This document shows, piece by piece, positions 48,179 to 56,628 of a DNA stretch of 64,000 bases. The position numbers and the translations under genes were made by a program. Where the stretch lies: assembly GCF_003397585.1 (NCBI RefSeq), contig NZ_QJUV01000001.1:930001-994000 (forward strand), given 5' to 3'. This DNA is from Gardnerella piotii (GTDB taxonomy: Bacteria; Actinomycetota; Actinomycetes; Actinomycetales; Bifidobacteriaceae). The notes below the pieces were generated by a model. It saw only the letters and a program-made list of their open reading frames with translations. It made no database searches and was not told where the DNA came from. Position 1 is the stretch's first letter, and every line of letters begins with the position of its first letter.

Positions 48179-48226
48179 AATTTTCTATTGTACGTTATAA
48201 AACGTGTGTGTTTCTACTCGTTTTGC

Positions 48227-48298
48227 AATTATGTTTTGAATTATGTTTTGAATTATGTTTTGAATTATGTTTTGAATTATGTTTTGAATTATGTTTTG
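48227..48298. repeat. Six perfect 12-bp tandem repeats upstream of glmS
   Basis: AATTATGTTTTG repeated six times without a mismatch, between the end of the amino-acid permease gene (48308) and the glmS start codon (48178), so within the likely glmS promoter or leader. Copy number is likely variable between strains. Confidence 0.92.
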
Positions 48299-48307
48299 CA
48301 ATTACTG

Positions 48308-49186
48308 CTATCTGTTGCTATGAATGCTATCTGCTTTTGCTTCGAATCCTTTGCCAAAATGCTTTTCTAACATAACCTGCAAAACCATCAAAACAGACGT
48401 AATCACCAAATACCAAACACTAGCAACAATAAGAAGCGGAATCGGCTTATAAATACGATTAGCAACAGCATTAGTAGCAAACTGAAGCTCCAAAGTAAAA
48501 GGAACAGCCAAAACCAAAGACGTAGTCTTAAGCATACCAATAGTCTCATTACCCAAAGGCGGAACAATAATACGCATAGCCTGAGGCAAAACAACCCTAC
48601 GCATAGTCAAAGACCTACCCATACCCAAAGCCTGAGCAGCCTCAACCTGACCAGCATCCACAGCCTCCAAGCCAGCACGAACAATCTCCGACAAATACGC
48701 AGCCTCATTAAGAGACAAACCAATAACAGCAGCATTCAAAGAAGTCATAACAACATTAGAATCAATCGAGAAAAACTCAACAGACGTAAACGGAACACCC
48801 AAACTCAACTTAGGAACAAGAACCGCAAACATACCCCAAAAAACAAGCTGCGTATAAACAGGCGTACCACGGAAAAACCAAATAAAGAACCAACTCACAC
48901 CACGCAAAACAGGATTAACACTCTTACGCATCATAGCCAAACAAACAGCCAAAACAATCGCAATAACCATAGAAAGCAAAGTCAACAACAAAGTCCAACC
49001 AATACCAGCAAGAACATTCTCGTTAAAAATGTACTTCCAAACGATTGCCCACTCAAATCGAGGATTTGTAGCAATTGAATACACAAGAGCACACGCTATA
49101 ATCGCCACAATAATGCCAGATATAATCGGCACTGGATTTTTGACTGGCAAAATACGCTCGTTGTTGTTGTTATTTTTAGCACTCAT
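48308..49186 (-). CDS. Polar amino-acid ABC permease, copy 1
   Basis: The 292-residue permease of the HisM/GlnP type has four to five helices and the EAA loop AAQALGMGRSLTMRRVVLPQ, plus WFFIWFFRGTPVYTQLVFWG. It is cotranscribed with the binding-protein gene just upstream. Most of the gene (48334-49015) is nearly identical in DNA to the second permease at 51336-52331, while the first 50 codons and the last few differ. Within the identical part nearly every codon ends in T or G, unlike the surrounding genes. Confidence 0.92.
   Translation of the reverse strand: MSAKNNNNNERILPVKNPVPIISGIIVAIIACALVYSIATNPRFEWAIVWKYIFNENVLAGIGWTLLLTLLSMVIAIVLAVCLAMMRKSVNPVLRGVSWFFIWFFRGTPVYTQLVFWGMFAVLVPKLSLGVPFTSVEFFSIDSNVVMTSLNAAVIGLSLNEAAYLSEIVRAGLEAVDAGQVEAAQALGMGRSLTMRRVVLPQAMRIIVPPLGNETIGMLKTTSLVLAVPFTLELQFATNAVANRIYKPIPLLIVASVWYLVITSVLMVLQVMLEKHFGKGFEAKADSIHSNR
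48334..49015. repeat. 682-bp block shared with the second permease gene, copy 1
   Basis: Aligned by eye with 51458-52139 (constant offset 3124), the two differ only at 48905/52029 (C/T) and 48977/52101 (C/A). Similarity drops sharply outside both ends. Confidence 0.88.
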
Positions 49187-49219
49187 GTTTTTATCCTAGT
49201 CTAATCAACTAAAAAGCAA

Positions 49220-50185
49220 TCACACTTTTGGATTTACTTCTGGGTGCTTAATCATAACGTCTTCAACACCCCACGCCTTCATTATTTCTTGATACGCGCC
49301 AGTTTGTATCAGCTTTTCAATACCAGCTTTTATTGCTTCTACAAGCTGAGTATCTCCTTTTTGAGCAATAATGCCCATAAGAGCTTTATCGCGGCTTTTA
49401 CCCAATGGCTCTAGCTGCCCGTCCGTTTGCTCAATCGCAAAACTAGAAACAGGAGTGTCTGCATACATAACGTCTGCGCGGCCTGCAACTACTGCAGTCG
49501 TAGCATCCGTTTGTTCCCTAAATGCAAGAACGTCTAATGGCGCTTTGCGACTTACTTTACAGACATCTCTTGCGTCATACATTTGAGTTTCGCTTGTTGT
49601 TCCAACTTGAACAGAGACTTTTTTACCGCATAAGTCGTTAAGATTCACATTTGTTGGATTGCCTTTTCTAACAACAAAAAGCAAGCCAGCATCCGCGTAC
49701 GTTACAAAATCAACCGACTTTTCTCGCTCTTTGCTAACCGTAAATCCCGAAACACCAATATCAAATTTGCTTCCAACAGATGGCAAAATCGCGTCAAAAG
49801 GCGCGTGAACAATGCGAAGCTTTAACCCCATTAATTTTGCTAACGCTTTGTTTAAGTCAATTTCGTATCCTACAACCGTTTTTCCATCTCTAGCATAAAA
49901 TCCTGCTGGCGCATACCCAACATTAGTGCCCATTACAAGCTCGCCACTTTCAACAAGCTTTTTTGGCAACATTGCAGCAATACTTTTATCTTTTTTAATA
50001 CGATTAACATCGTAGCTGCGCGCTAAAAGAGGATCTGGCCCAACAGCATCACTTGTTCCGCAAGCACTAGAAAATCCTAGTAAAGATAGCGACGTAAACG
50101 CAGCAACAAATCTTAGCCAACGAGATACACGAACGCCGTTCTTACTATGCGAGTTTGATTCGCATGAAGAACATGCATCACTCAT
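49220..50185 (-). CDS. Amino-acid-binding lipoprotein, copy 1
   Basis: A family 3 solute-binding protein of 321 residues. The signal region ends in LLGFSSACGTS, giving a lipid-anchored Cys42. The mature protein has VMGTNVGYAPAGFYARDGKT, VGYEIDLNKALAKLMGLKLR, GVSGFTVSKEREKSVDFVTY and DLCGKKVSVQVGTTSE, the normal clamshell motifs. Two conserved Cys (in DLCGKK and DVCKV) may form a disulphide. It is about half identical to the second binding protein at 52463 by eye. It starts 33 bp upstream of permease copy 1. Confidence 0.92.
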   Translation of the reverse strand: MSDACSSCESNSHSKNGVRVSRWLRFVAAFTSLSLLGFSSACGTSDAVGPDPLLARSYDVNRIKKDKSIAAMLPKKLVESGELVMGTNVGYAPAGFYARDGKTVVGYEIDLNKALAKLMGLKLRIVHAPFDAILPSVGSKFDIGVSGFTVSKEREKSVDFVTYADAGLLFVVRKGNPTNVNLNDLCGKKVSVQVGTTSETQMYDARDVCKVSRKAPLDVLAFREQTDATTAVVAGRADVMYADTPVSSFAIEQTDGQLEPLGKSRDKALMGIIAQKGDTQLVEAIKAGIEKLIQTGAYQEIMKAWGVEDVMIKHPEVNPKV

Positions 50186-50323
50186 ACTAATCTCCGAATA
50201 AATTGGATGGAATATTCAAACAATGAACAACTTTACACTATGTTTGTTATTAGGCAAACACGCAAAACATTTCGCAAAATATTCTTTGCGTAAAATTGTT
50301 TGAATAATAGTACTAATCAAAAT

Positions 50324-50350
50324 AAAAAGGCTGCAGCAAACACCACAGCC
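50324..50350 (-). terminator. Intrinsic terminator after the amino-acid ATPase gene
   Basis: On the minus strand GGCTGT pairs with GCAGCC (one G-U) and is followed by TTTTTATTTT, about 65 bp after the ATPase stop. It suggests that binding protein 1 and permease 1 have their own promoter. Confidence 0.6.
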
Positions 50351-50415
50351 ATAAATTATTCATGATTTTACACAAAATACTTTAATTTTTACGTATTTAC
50401 ATTTATATGTTATGC

Positions 50416-51252
50416 TTACAAAACGTTGTGCAGAAAATCCTTGAACCTTTCAGTTTGAGGATTATCGATAATCCCAGACGTTCCAAATTCAACAACTTTT
50501 CCGCCGTCCATAAACACAACTTGATCTGCAACTTCTCGAGCAAAACCAATCTCGTGAGTTACAACAATCATTGTCATACCATCGTTTGCCAAGTCGCGCA
50601 TAACATTAAGCACTTCTCCAACAAGCTCTGGGTCCAACGCAGACGTAGGCTCATCAAAAAGCATTATTTCTGGCTTCATAGCAAGCGCGCGAGCAATAGC
50701 CACTCGCTGCTGCTGACCGCCCGAAAGTTGAGAAGGATAATGATCTACGCGGTCTGCCATTCCAACGCGCTCAAGCTCTTTAACCGCTAAATCGTGCGCT
50801 GCAATTTTGTCCATGTGCAAAACGTGAACTGGAGCTTCCATAACGTTTTCAATAGCAGTCATATGTGGAAACAGGTTAAAACGCTGGAACACCATTCCAA
50901 GCTTTGCGCGCTGCGCTGCAATCTCTTTATCGTTTAACGCTTGCAAAACCTCTTTACCCTTACGAACAATAGTTTTTACACCAATGCGCTCGCCGTAAAT
51001 CGTAATTTTTCCAGATGTGATTGTTTCAAGCTGGTTCACTAATCGCAGTAAGGTTGACTTTCCACTTCCCGAAGGCCCAAGTATAACTGTTACACTTCCT
51101 GGCTTAACAGTCATATTAATGCCCTTAAGAACTTGCAAATTGCCAAAGCTCTTATGCAAATCGCTTATAACTACTGCTGGAATATCATTATTATTATTCT
51201 GATTTTGCGCGTCTTGTACGTCTTGCTCTGTAAGTGTTAGATTATTTGTCAT
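50416..51252 (-). CDS. Polar amino-acid ABC importer ATPase
   Basis: The 278-residue ATPase has Walker [10 protein letters not shown], the HisP/GlnQ-type [19 protein letters not shown], signature [15 protein letters not shown], Walker [15 protein letters not shown] and H-loop VVTHEIG. The first 25 residues are Asn/Gln-rich and not part of the domain. It is the only ATPase gene in a locus with two permeases and two binding proteins, so it probably serves both. It lies downstream of permease 2. Confidence 0.94.
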   Translation of the reverse strand: MTNNLTLTEQDVQDAQNQNNNNDIPAVVISDLHKSFGNLQVLKGINMTVKPGSVTVILGPSGSGKSTLLRLVNQLETITSGKITIYGERIGVKTIVRKGKEVLQALNDKEIAAQRAKLGMVFQRFNLFPHMTAIENVMEAPVHVLHMDKIAAHDLAVKELERVGMADRVDHYPSQLSGGQQQRVAIARALAMKPEIMLFDEPTSALDPELVGEVLNVMRDLANDGMTMIVVTHEIGFAREVADQVVFMDGGKVVEFGTSGIIDNPQTERFKDFLHNVL

Positions 51253-51335
51253 TTTTCCTCAAATCTAATAAAAACTAATGGAATTTTATCATTTATAATG
51301 CACTTATTTATGCTTGCATTATGCAATCAATACAA

Positions 51336-52331
51336 CTATGCGTTAAATCCAAGCATTGTTGCATTATTGCGACCATTTACCGCATCGCTAGCAGCTTTAA
51401 TGGCTTTATCTCCACGCTTTGCAGCATTTGAGTTGATTTGCTTATTGTTTACAATGTCTTTTGCTTCGAATCCTTTGCCAAAATGCTTTTCTAACATAAC
51501 CTGCAAAACCATCAAAACAGACGTAATCACCAAATACCAAACACTAGCAACAATAAGAAGCGGAATCGGCTTATAAATACGATTAGCAACAGCATTAGTA
51601 GCAAACTGAAGCTCCAAAGTAAAAGGAACAGCCAAAACCAAAGACGTAGTCTTAAGCATACCAATAGTCTCATTACCCAAAGGCGGAACAATAATACGCA
51701 TAGCCTGAGGCAAAACAACCCTACGCATAGTCAAAGACCTACCCATACCCAAAGCCTGAGCAGCCTCAACCTGACCAGCATCCACAGCCTCCAAGCCAGC
51801 ACGAACAATCTCCGACAAATACGCAGCCTCATTAAGAGACAAACCAATAACAGCAGCATTCAAAGAAGTCATAACAACATTAGAATCAATCGAGAAAAAC
51901 TCAACAGACGTAAACGGAACACCCAAACTCAACTTAGGAACAAGAACCGCAAACATACCCCAAAAAACAAGCTGCGTATAAACAGGCGTACCACGGAAAA
52001 ACCAAATAAAGAACCAACTCACACCACGTAAAACAGGATTAACACTCTTACGCATCATAGCCAAACAAACAGCCAAAACAATCGCAATAACCATAGAAAG
52101 AAAAGTCAACAACAAAGTCCAACCAATACCAGCAAGAACGTTGTTGCTTATAAGATAAATTCCAACAACATTCCACTCAAATCGCGGATTTGTGACTATT
52201 GAGTAAAGCAGCGAGCATGCGATTATAGCTACGATTATGCCAGCTACGATTGGTCCAGGATTTTTAACTGGCAAAATGCGCTCGCTTCCTTGCGAATTTT
52301 GCAAAGGCTTTTTATTTAAACTGTTAAACAT
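51336..52331 (-). CDS. Polar amino-acid ABC permease, copy 2
   Basis: The 331-residue paralogue of the permease at 48308 has the same helices and EAA loop. Its C-terminus extends about 40 residues beyond copy 1 (DIVNNKQINSNAAKRGDKAI and onward), a polar tail of unknown role. The DNA from 51458 to 52139 is almost identical to copy 1, but the N-terminal 60 codons differ, as expected after gene conversion. It is followed by the ATPase gene and preceded by binding protein 2. Confidence 0.92.
   Translation of the reverse strand: MFNSLNKKPLQNSQGSERILPVKNPGPIVAGIIVAIIACSLLYSIVTNPRFEWNVVGIYLISNNVLAGIGWTLLLTFLSMVIAIVLAVCLAMMRKSVNPVLRGVSWFFIWFFRGTPVYTQLVFWGMFAVLVPKLSLGVPFTSVEFFSIDSNVVMTSLNAAVIGLSLNEAAYLSEIVRAGLEAVDAGQVEAAQALGMGRSLTMRRVVLPQAMRIIVPPLGNETIGMLKTTSLVLAVPFTLELQFATNAVANRIYKPIPLLIVASVWYLVITSVLMVLQVMLEKHFGKGFEAKDIVNNKQINSNAAKRGDKAIKAASDAVNGRNNATMLGFNA
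51458..52139. repeat. 682-bp block shared with the first permease gene, copy 2
   Basis: Same block as 48334-49015, in the same orientation. Only two differences were seen; one changes a Leu in copy 1 to a Phe (LTLLSMV versus LTFLSMV). Confidence 0.88.
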
Positions 52332-52462
52332 ACTTTCTCCATAAAGACTTTAGGTTGCAACATATACGTAGAAACATGTGCAAATCACTATATATTAAAT
52401 ACAAAAAATTGGCGTGCGATTTTACCTATGCTAATAGCTACAAACGCACGCCGAATTTAAAA

Positions 52463-53389
52463 TCATACTTCTGGGTTTACTTGCGCTTCCTTAATAGCAA
52501 CGTTTTCAACGCCCCACTTTTTAAGAATGTCTTTGTAAACGCCATTCTTCATAAGCTTATCGATTGCAGCCTTAATAAGCTTTAGCATTTTAGCATCACC
52601 CTTCTTAACGGCTGCACCCATTGGCTCAGCATCGTTGCTGCTTTCTAGAATCTCTAGCTTTCCGCTATTCTTTATTGCAGCATAACCAGCAACAGGAGTG
52701 TCTGCATACATAACATCTGCGCGGCCAGAAAGCAAAGCTGTAGTGGCATCAGTTTGATCCTTAAAGCTTAGGATTTCAAGCGGCTTATTGTTATTAGCCT
52801 TGCATTGCTTCTTGGCTTCTTCCATGATTGGCTCGCCAACAGTGCCAGTTTCTAATGTAACTTTTTTGCCGCAAAGATTCTTTGGATCCACCTTAGTTGG
52901 ATTGCCTTTACGAACTTCAAAAGATAAGCCAGCGTTTGCGTACGTTACAAAATCAACGGACTTCATACGTTCAGCGTTGACTGTAAAGCCAGAGATTCCA
53001 ACGTTATACTTGCTTCCGATTGCTGGAATAATGGAATCGAATTGCGCGTGCATAATCTTGGCTTTTAAGCCCATCAGCTTTGCTAACGCCTTAGAAAAAT
53101 CAATCTCGTAGCCGACTGGAGTTTTGCCATCGGCAGCAAAGAATTCTGCAGGAGCATAGCTAACATTTACGCCAACAGTTAGCTCGCCAGTTTTTGCAAC
53201 GCTTTCTGGAACAAGCTTTGCAATCTCTTCGTCTTTTTGAACTTTGCTTACATCGTAGCTGCGTGCCACATCTGGGTCTTCTGCTTTAGAATCAGCAGGG
53301 CCGCATGCGCATGTGCATCCAATCAATGCAAGAGTTGCAATTGCAGCAACTGGCTTAGCGAACATAAAAATCTTATTTGACTTAAGCAT
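52463..53389 (-). CDS. Amino-acid-binding lipoprotein, copy 2
   Basis: A family 3 binding protein of 308 residues. The signal peptide ends in ALIGCTCACG, with a lipobox LIGC at Cys25 and two further Cys close by. The mature part has VGVNVSYAPAEFFAADGKTP, VGYEIDFSKALAKLMGLKAK and GISGFTVNAERMKSVDFVTY. It parallels binding protein 1 segment by segment and keeps the same Cys pair, so the two derive from a duplication but have diverged much more than the permease block. AGGAG precedes ATG 53389. First gene of the set. Confidence 0.93.
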   Translation of the reverse strand: MLKSNKIFMFAKPVAAIATLALIGCTCACGPADSKAEDPDVARSYDVSKVQKDEEIAKLVPESVAKTGELTVGVNVSYAPAEFFAADGKTPVGYEIDFSKALAKLMGLKAKIMHAQFDSIIPAIGSKYNVGISGFTVNAERMKSVDFVTYANAGLSFEVRKGNPTKVDPKNLCGKKVTLETGTVGEPIMEEAKKQCKANNNKPLEILSFKDQTDATTALLSGRADVMYADTPVAGYAAIKNSGKLEILESSNDAEPMGAAVKKGDAKMLKLIKAAIDKLMKNGVYKDILKKWGVENVAIKEAQVNPEV

Positions 53390-53571
53390 TTTCTTCTCCT
53401 GTTCAATCCTTCAGTTTTAAAGAATGAATAACTTATAATTTACAGTGATATGCATAACTATACACGATATCGCTACTAAATTGCGGTTATTAAAATACAA
53501 AAACTGAATATTCATAAATTGCTATACACGCATATGCTGAAAAATAACGAAAAATAACGAATTACAAAATC

Positions 53572-53612
53572 AAAAAGCCGTATATTATTCGTAAAAATGA
53601 ATAATATACGGC
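53572..53612 (-). terminator. Intrinsic terminator of smpB
   Basis: Perfect 14-bp inverted repeat GCCGTATATTATTC/GAATAATATACGGC (53577-53590 and 53599-53612) with an 8-nt loop and TTTTT following on the minus strand, 29 bp after the smpB stop codon. Confidence 0.88.
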
Positions 53613-53640
53613 GTGTCGTTATACAATCGCACTACATAAA

Positions 53641-54129
53641 TCATCTAGATTGCATATTCTTGTATCGCATAGCGCGCAATGCCTCGCGCTTATCTTGTTC
53701 TTCGCGCAAAGCCTGCCGCTTATCGTACTCTTTTTTGCCTCGCGCCAAAGCAATCTCAACTTTAGCGTAACTGCCCTTAAAATAAATCCTCAAAGGCACA
53801 ATCGTATAACCTTTAGCTTCAATTTGCCTAGAAAGCTTAGCAATTTGAACAGCATGAAGAAGTAACTTACGCTTGCGTTTTGGCGCATGATTATTCCACG
53901 TTCCATTTAGATACTCTGGAATATTTGCGCCTTCTAGCCAAATCTCACCACGTCTATCAATATTTACAAACGCTTCAGCTAAAGAAGCTCTGCCTTCTCG
54001 TAAAGACTTAACTTCGGTTCCAGTAAGCGCAATACCTGCTTCGTAGCAATCTTCAATCGCATAGTCGTGATTAGCTTTTTTATTTCTTGCAACAGTTAAA
54101 GTACCATCTGAACCAGGTTTTTTATCCAA
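53641..54129 (-). CDS. smpB: SsrA-binding protein
   Basis: SmpB binds tmRNA and brings it to stalled ribosomes. The 162-residue protein has VARNKKANHDYAIEDCYEAG, GTEVKSLREGRASLAEAFV, the PKRKRKLLLH loop and the basic C-terminal tail KKEYDKRQALREEQDKREAL that enters the mRNA channel. It is the last gene of the prfB-ftsE-ftsX-CHAP-smpB series, with a strong terminator downstream. No ssrA gene was recognised nearby. Confidence 0.96.
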   Translation of the reverse strand: MDKKPGSDGTLTVARNKKANHDYAIEDCYEAGIALTGTEVKSLREGRASLAEAFVNIDRRGEIWLEGANIPEYLNGTWNNHAPKRKRKLLLHAVQIAKLSRQIEAKGYTIVPLRIYFKGSYAKVEIALARGKKEYDKRQALREEQDKREALRAMRYKNMQSR

Positions 54130-54182
54130 ATTACACCAACCTAAATCGAGTCATACCTAAATCAAATCATAAAAATTAAAAA

Positions 54183-55583
54183 TTAATAGTGAACGTACTC
54201 ATAGTTTCCAGCATTGCCGATAGTCCTATAAGACGGGAAAGTTGCAAACCCAACGCCGCCTTCGGATATAAGCACGGAGCCATCGGAATTTACACGCTCA
54301 ACAACAGCAACATGGCCGTACGTAGGGTCGGACCCAGCAGCACCTCTAGAAAACACCATAACAGCGCCAACGTGTGGAGTGCGATTTACAAGATAACCGA
54401 GTCTGCGCCCAGAATTTGCCCAGTCTGCGCCGTTTCCCATAAATGACCCAACAGGCAAACCAAGCTGCGACCTACGCAAATACGCCCAAAGCGTGCACTG
54501 GCGAGCAGGGTATGCAGAACCTCCCGCAGTATTACCAGTATTATGTCCGTAGCAATTACCAGCACCAGCAGGGCAATTGCCAGGAACTGAGTAATTCATA
54601 CCACTTGCAGCACCATTAGAAAGAGGCAACGCAGGCAAATAAGGCGCACTCCAGCCACCACCACGTATTTGTTGGCGATTAGCATTTGGATTCATGCGAG
54701 CTGCAGCAGACGCAGCCAAAGCCCTAGCTTGAGCGTCGATTTGAGACTTTAACGCAACGATTTCTGCAGCCTCACGAGCAGCACGAGACGTAAGACTGTT
54801 CTTTTGACTTTCCAACTGCTTTCTAAGAACACTTCCCTGGTCTCGCAGATTTTGCAAAGAACGCTGCTTATCTACAGCAGCTTTTGCTGCAGCTTGCGCG
54901 CTTTGTGCCTGGTCTTGAGCTTTTTGCTTTAATTTTTGAATCTCATCTTCTATAGCAGCCAAACGCTGACGCCTATTCATTGAGTTATTCAAAGTAACAG
55001 CAGCATCGTTAGCAGCATTCGCCTCACTACGAACAACGGCAGCTTCCGATTGAAGTTTTCCAACAAATTGCTCGGTAGTTGTTGAATTGGTTACCATAGC
55101 CATTACGTTAGAAGCGTTTGAACCGTGGAAACTTTTTCGCGCAAGCGCAGCCACCGCAGCCTTTGCGTCGTCAAAATCTTCGCCAGTTTTTTTAATCTTT
55201 TCTTCCAAATCGCGCTTATCTTTTTGAGCAGATTGCAAACGTTGATTTGTTGATTCAACAAGACTCATTGCTTGTTGCGCTTGATCTTGAGCCTGTTGAG
55301 CTGCTCGAATCTGGTTTGGAATTTGATGCTCGTTAAGATCATTAAGCTCTAAAATCTTATCTGCAAGCTGCTTACTAACTCCAGCCAATTGCTTTTTAAG
55401 AGCCGCATTACTTTGCACTTTTCTGTTGTAATCTTGCATTGTTACAGCATTCGCACGCAAAGGAGTATACGCAAGTAGAATAGTAAATGCAGAAAGCATA
55501 AGAACGCCTAGCGCAATCACGCTAGTAACAACGCGTTTAGAATAGTAAAAATAGCATCCTTTGCTTTCAAACTTTCTACCCAA
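54183..55583 (-). CDS. Secreted coiled-coil CHAP-domain peptidoglycan hydrolase
   Basis: The 466-residue protein has a signal peptide (hydrophobic helix about 18-40, cleavage after RANA), a long coiled coil rich in Ala, Gln and Lys (about 48-295), a Gly/Pro/Asn linker and a C-terminal CHAP domain with the catalytic Cys in ARQCTLWAYLRRS and His in YGHVAVVE. The layout matches PcsB-type cell-separation hydrolases, whose coiled coil docks on the extracellular loop of FtsX. Its gene lies directly after ftsX. By analogy, FtsEX would use ATP hydrolysis to activate it at the septum; this is inference from order and architecture. Confidence 0.9.
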   Translation of the reverse strand: MGRKFESKGCYFYYSKRVVTSVIALGVLMLSAFTILLAYTPLRANAVTMQDYNRKVQSNAALKKQLAGVSKQLADKILELNDLNEHQIPNQIRAAQQAQDQAQQAMSLVESTNQRLQSAQKDKRDLEEKIKKTGEDFDDAKAAVAALARKSFHGSNASNVMAMVTNSTTTEQFVGKLQSEAAVVRSEANAANDAAVTLNNSMNRRQRLAAIEDEIQKLKQKAQDQAQSAQAAAKAAVDKQRSLQNLRDQGSVLRKQLESQKNSLTSRAAREAAEIVALKSQIDAQARALAASAAARMNPNANRQQIRGGGWSAPYLPALPLSNGAASGMNYSVPGNCPAGAGNCYGHNTGNTAGGSAYPARQCTLWAYLRRSQLGLPVGSFMGNGADWANSGRRLGYLVNRTPHVGAVMVFSRGAAGSDPTYGHVAVVERVNSDGSVLISEGGVGFATFPSYRTIGNAGNYEYVHY

Positions 55584-55704
55584 CTTGCTTTCCTTTCAAC
55601 CTTTACAAGCACTAAAGCGAATTATACATTGAAAATCTTATTAATCGTAAGCGTTTCAAACCAATCTTAAGTTTTATATCACTTATATTTATATTTAAGA
55701 CGAT

Positions 55705-56628
55705 TTACGCTTGCAAATATCGTCTCAAAGCAAACGCAGAGGCGATTATTGAAAGCAAAACAGCTCCAATAACCAATGCTGGAACAGTCATCCAAACAGT
55801 TGCTTGATTAACAAACGGCATCCAACGAACATTTTGTGCAAGCCAATCTGTAATAAACACCTTAACAACAATGCTTAGCGCGCACCCAGATAGCAAAGAT
55901 CCTATAAGAGAAGCAAACGCTCCTTCTAAAATAAACGGCATGCGAATTGTCCAATTAGAAGCGCCAACAAGTCGCATAATCTCTGTCTCTTGCTTTCTAG
56001 AAGCCGCAGACATGCGAATCGTAGTACCTGTAAGCATAATCGCCACAACAACCATAACTGCAGCAAGAACAATAGTCACAGCTGTTGCGTGATTCAAAAC
56101 ACTAAACACGGGGTCAAAAATCTGCCTTTGGTCCACAACTTCTTCTACACCTTCACGACCAGAAAGAACCTCGGAAACAACTTGATATTTTGTTGGATTT
56201 GTAAGCTTTAGTCGCAAGGAATCTTGCATATCTGCAGCTGTTAAAGTGCGGCCTTGATATAAGCCATTAGGATATTGCTTAAGAAAAGTGTTCTTGTAAA
56301 ACTCACTTCTGCTAACGTAAGTTATGTTTGAAACGTCTGAGCCAAGTTCTTGGTTAATAATGTTTTCTAACTTTACGATTTCGCTCTTTGTTGGAGCTTT
56401 TCCAGAAGCGCAAGATGCTGCCTGACTCGTGCCATCTGGGCAAAGCCACGCAACCACTTCTACTTTGTCGTACCAATCGCCCTTAGCTTTTGTGATTTGT
56501 GCTTGCATAAGAACAGATGCGCCTATAAACAAGAACGATATGAAGGTAACGAGCATTACCGAAATAATCATAGAAACGTTTCTGCGTAAACTAATCCACG
56601 TTTCGGAGAATATGAATCGCAATCGCAT
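55705..56628 (-). CDS. ftsX: Cell-division ABC permease FtsX
   Basis: FtsX is the membrane partner of FtsE. The 307-residue protein has an N-terminal helix (LRRNVSMIISVMLVTFISFL), an extracellular domain of about 140 residues and three C-terminal helices with the loop TTIRMSAASRKQETEIMRLV, the FtsX signature. The extracellular domain should contact the CHAP hydrolase encoded downstream. The start overlaps the ftsE stop (TAATG), so the two are translationally coupled. Confidence 0.95.
   Translation of the reverse strand: MRLRFIFSETWISLRRNVSMIISVMLVTFISFLFIGASVLMQAQITKAKGDWYDKVEVVAWLCPDGTSQAASCASGKAPTKSEIVKLENIINQELGSDVSNITYVSRSEFYKNTFLKQYPNGLYQGRTLTAADMQDSLRLKLTNPTKYQVVSEVLSGREGVEEVVDQRQIFDPVFSVLNHATAVTIVLAAVMVVVAIMLTGTTIRMSAASRKQETEIMRLVGASNWTIRMPFILEGAFASLIGSLLSGCALSIVVKVFITDWLAQNVRWMPFVNQATVWMTVPALVIGAVLLSIIASAFALRRYLQA

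Noticed and set aside
48335-48352. TTCGAATCC resembling a tRNA T-arm (also near 51462)
   Set aside because: It lies within the permease coding region; no acceptor or anticodon arms fit around it.
48188-48370. ORF with repeated Asn-Tyr-Val-Leu
   Set aside because: It is simply the translation of the 12-bp tandem repeat, without a ribosome site or recognisable product.
48403-48594. Leu-rich ORF inside permease 1 (also at 51527-51718 in permease 2)
   Set aside because: It is an alternate frame of the permease core, appearing twice because the DNA is duplicated.
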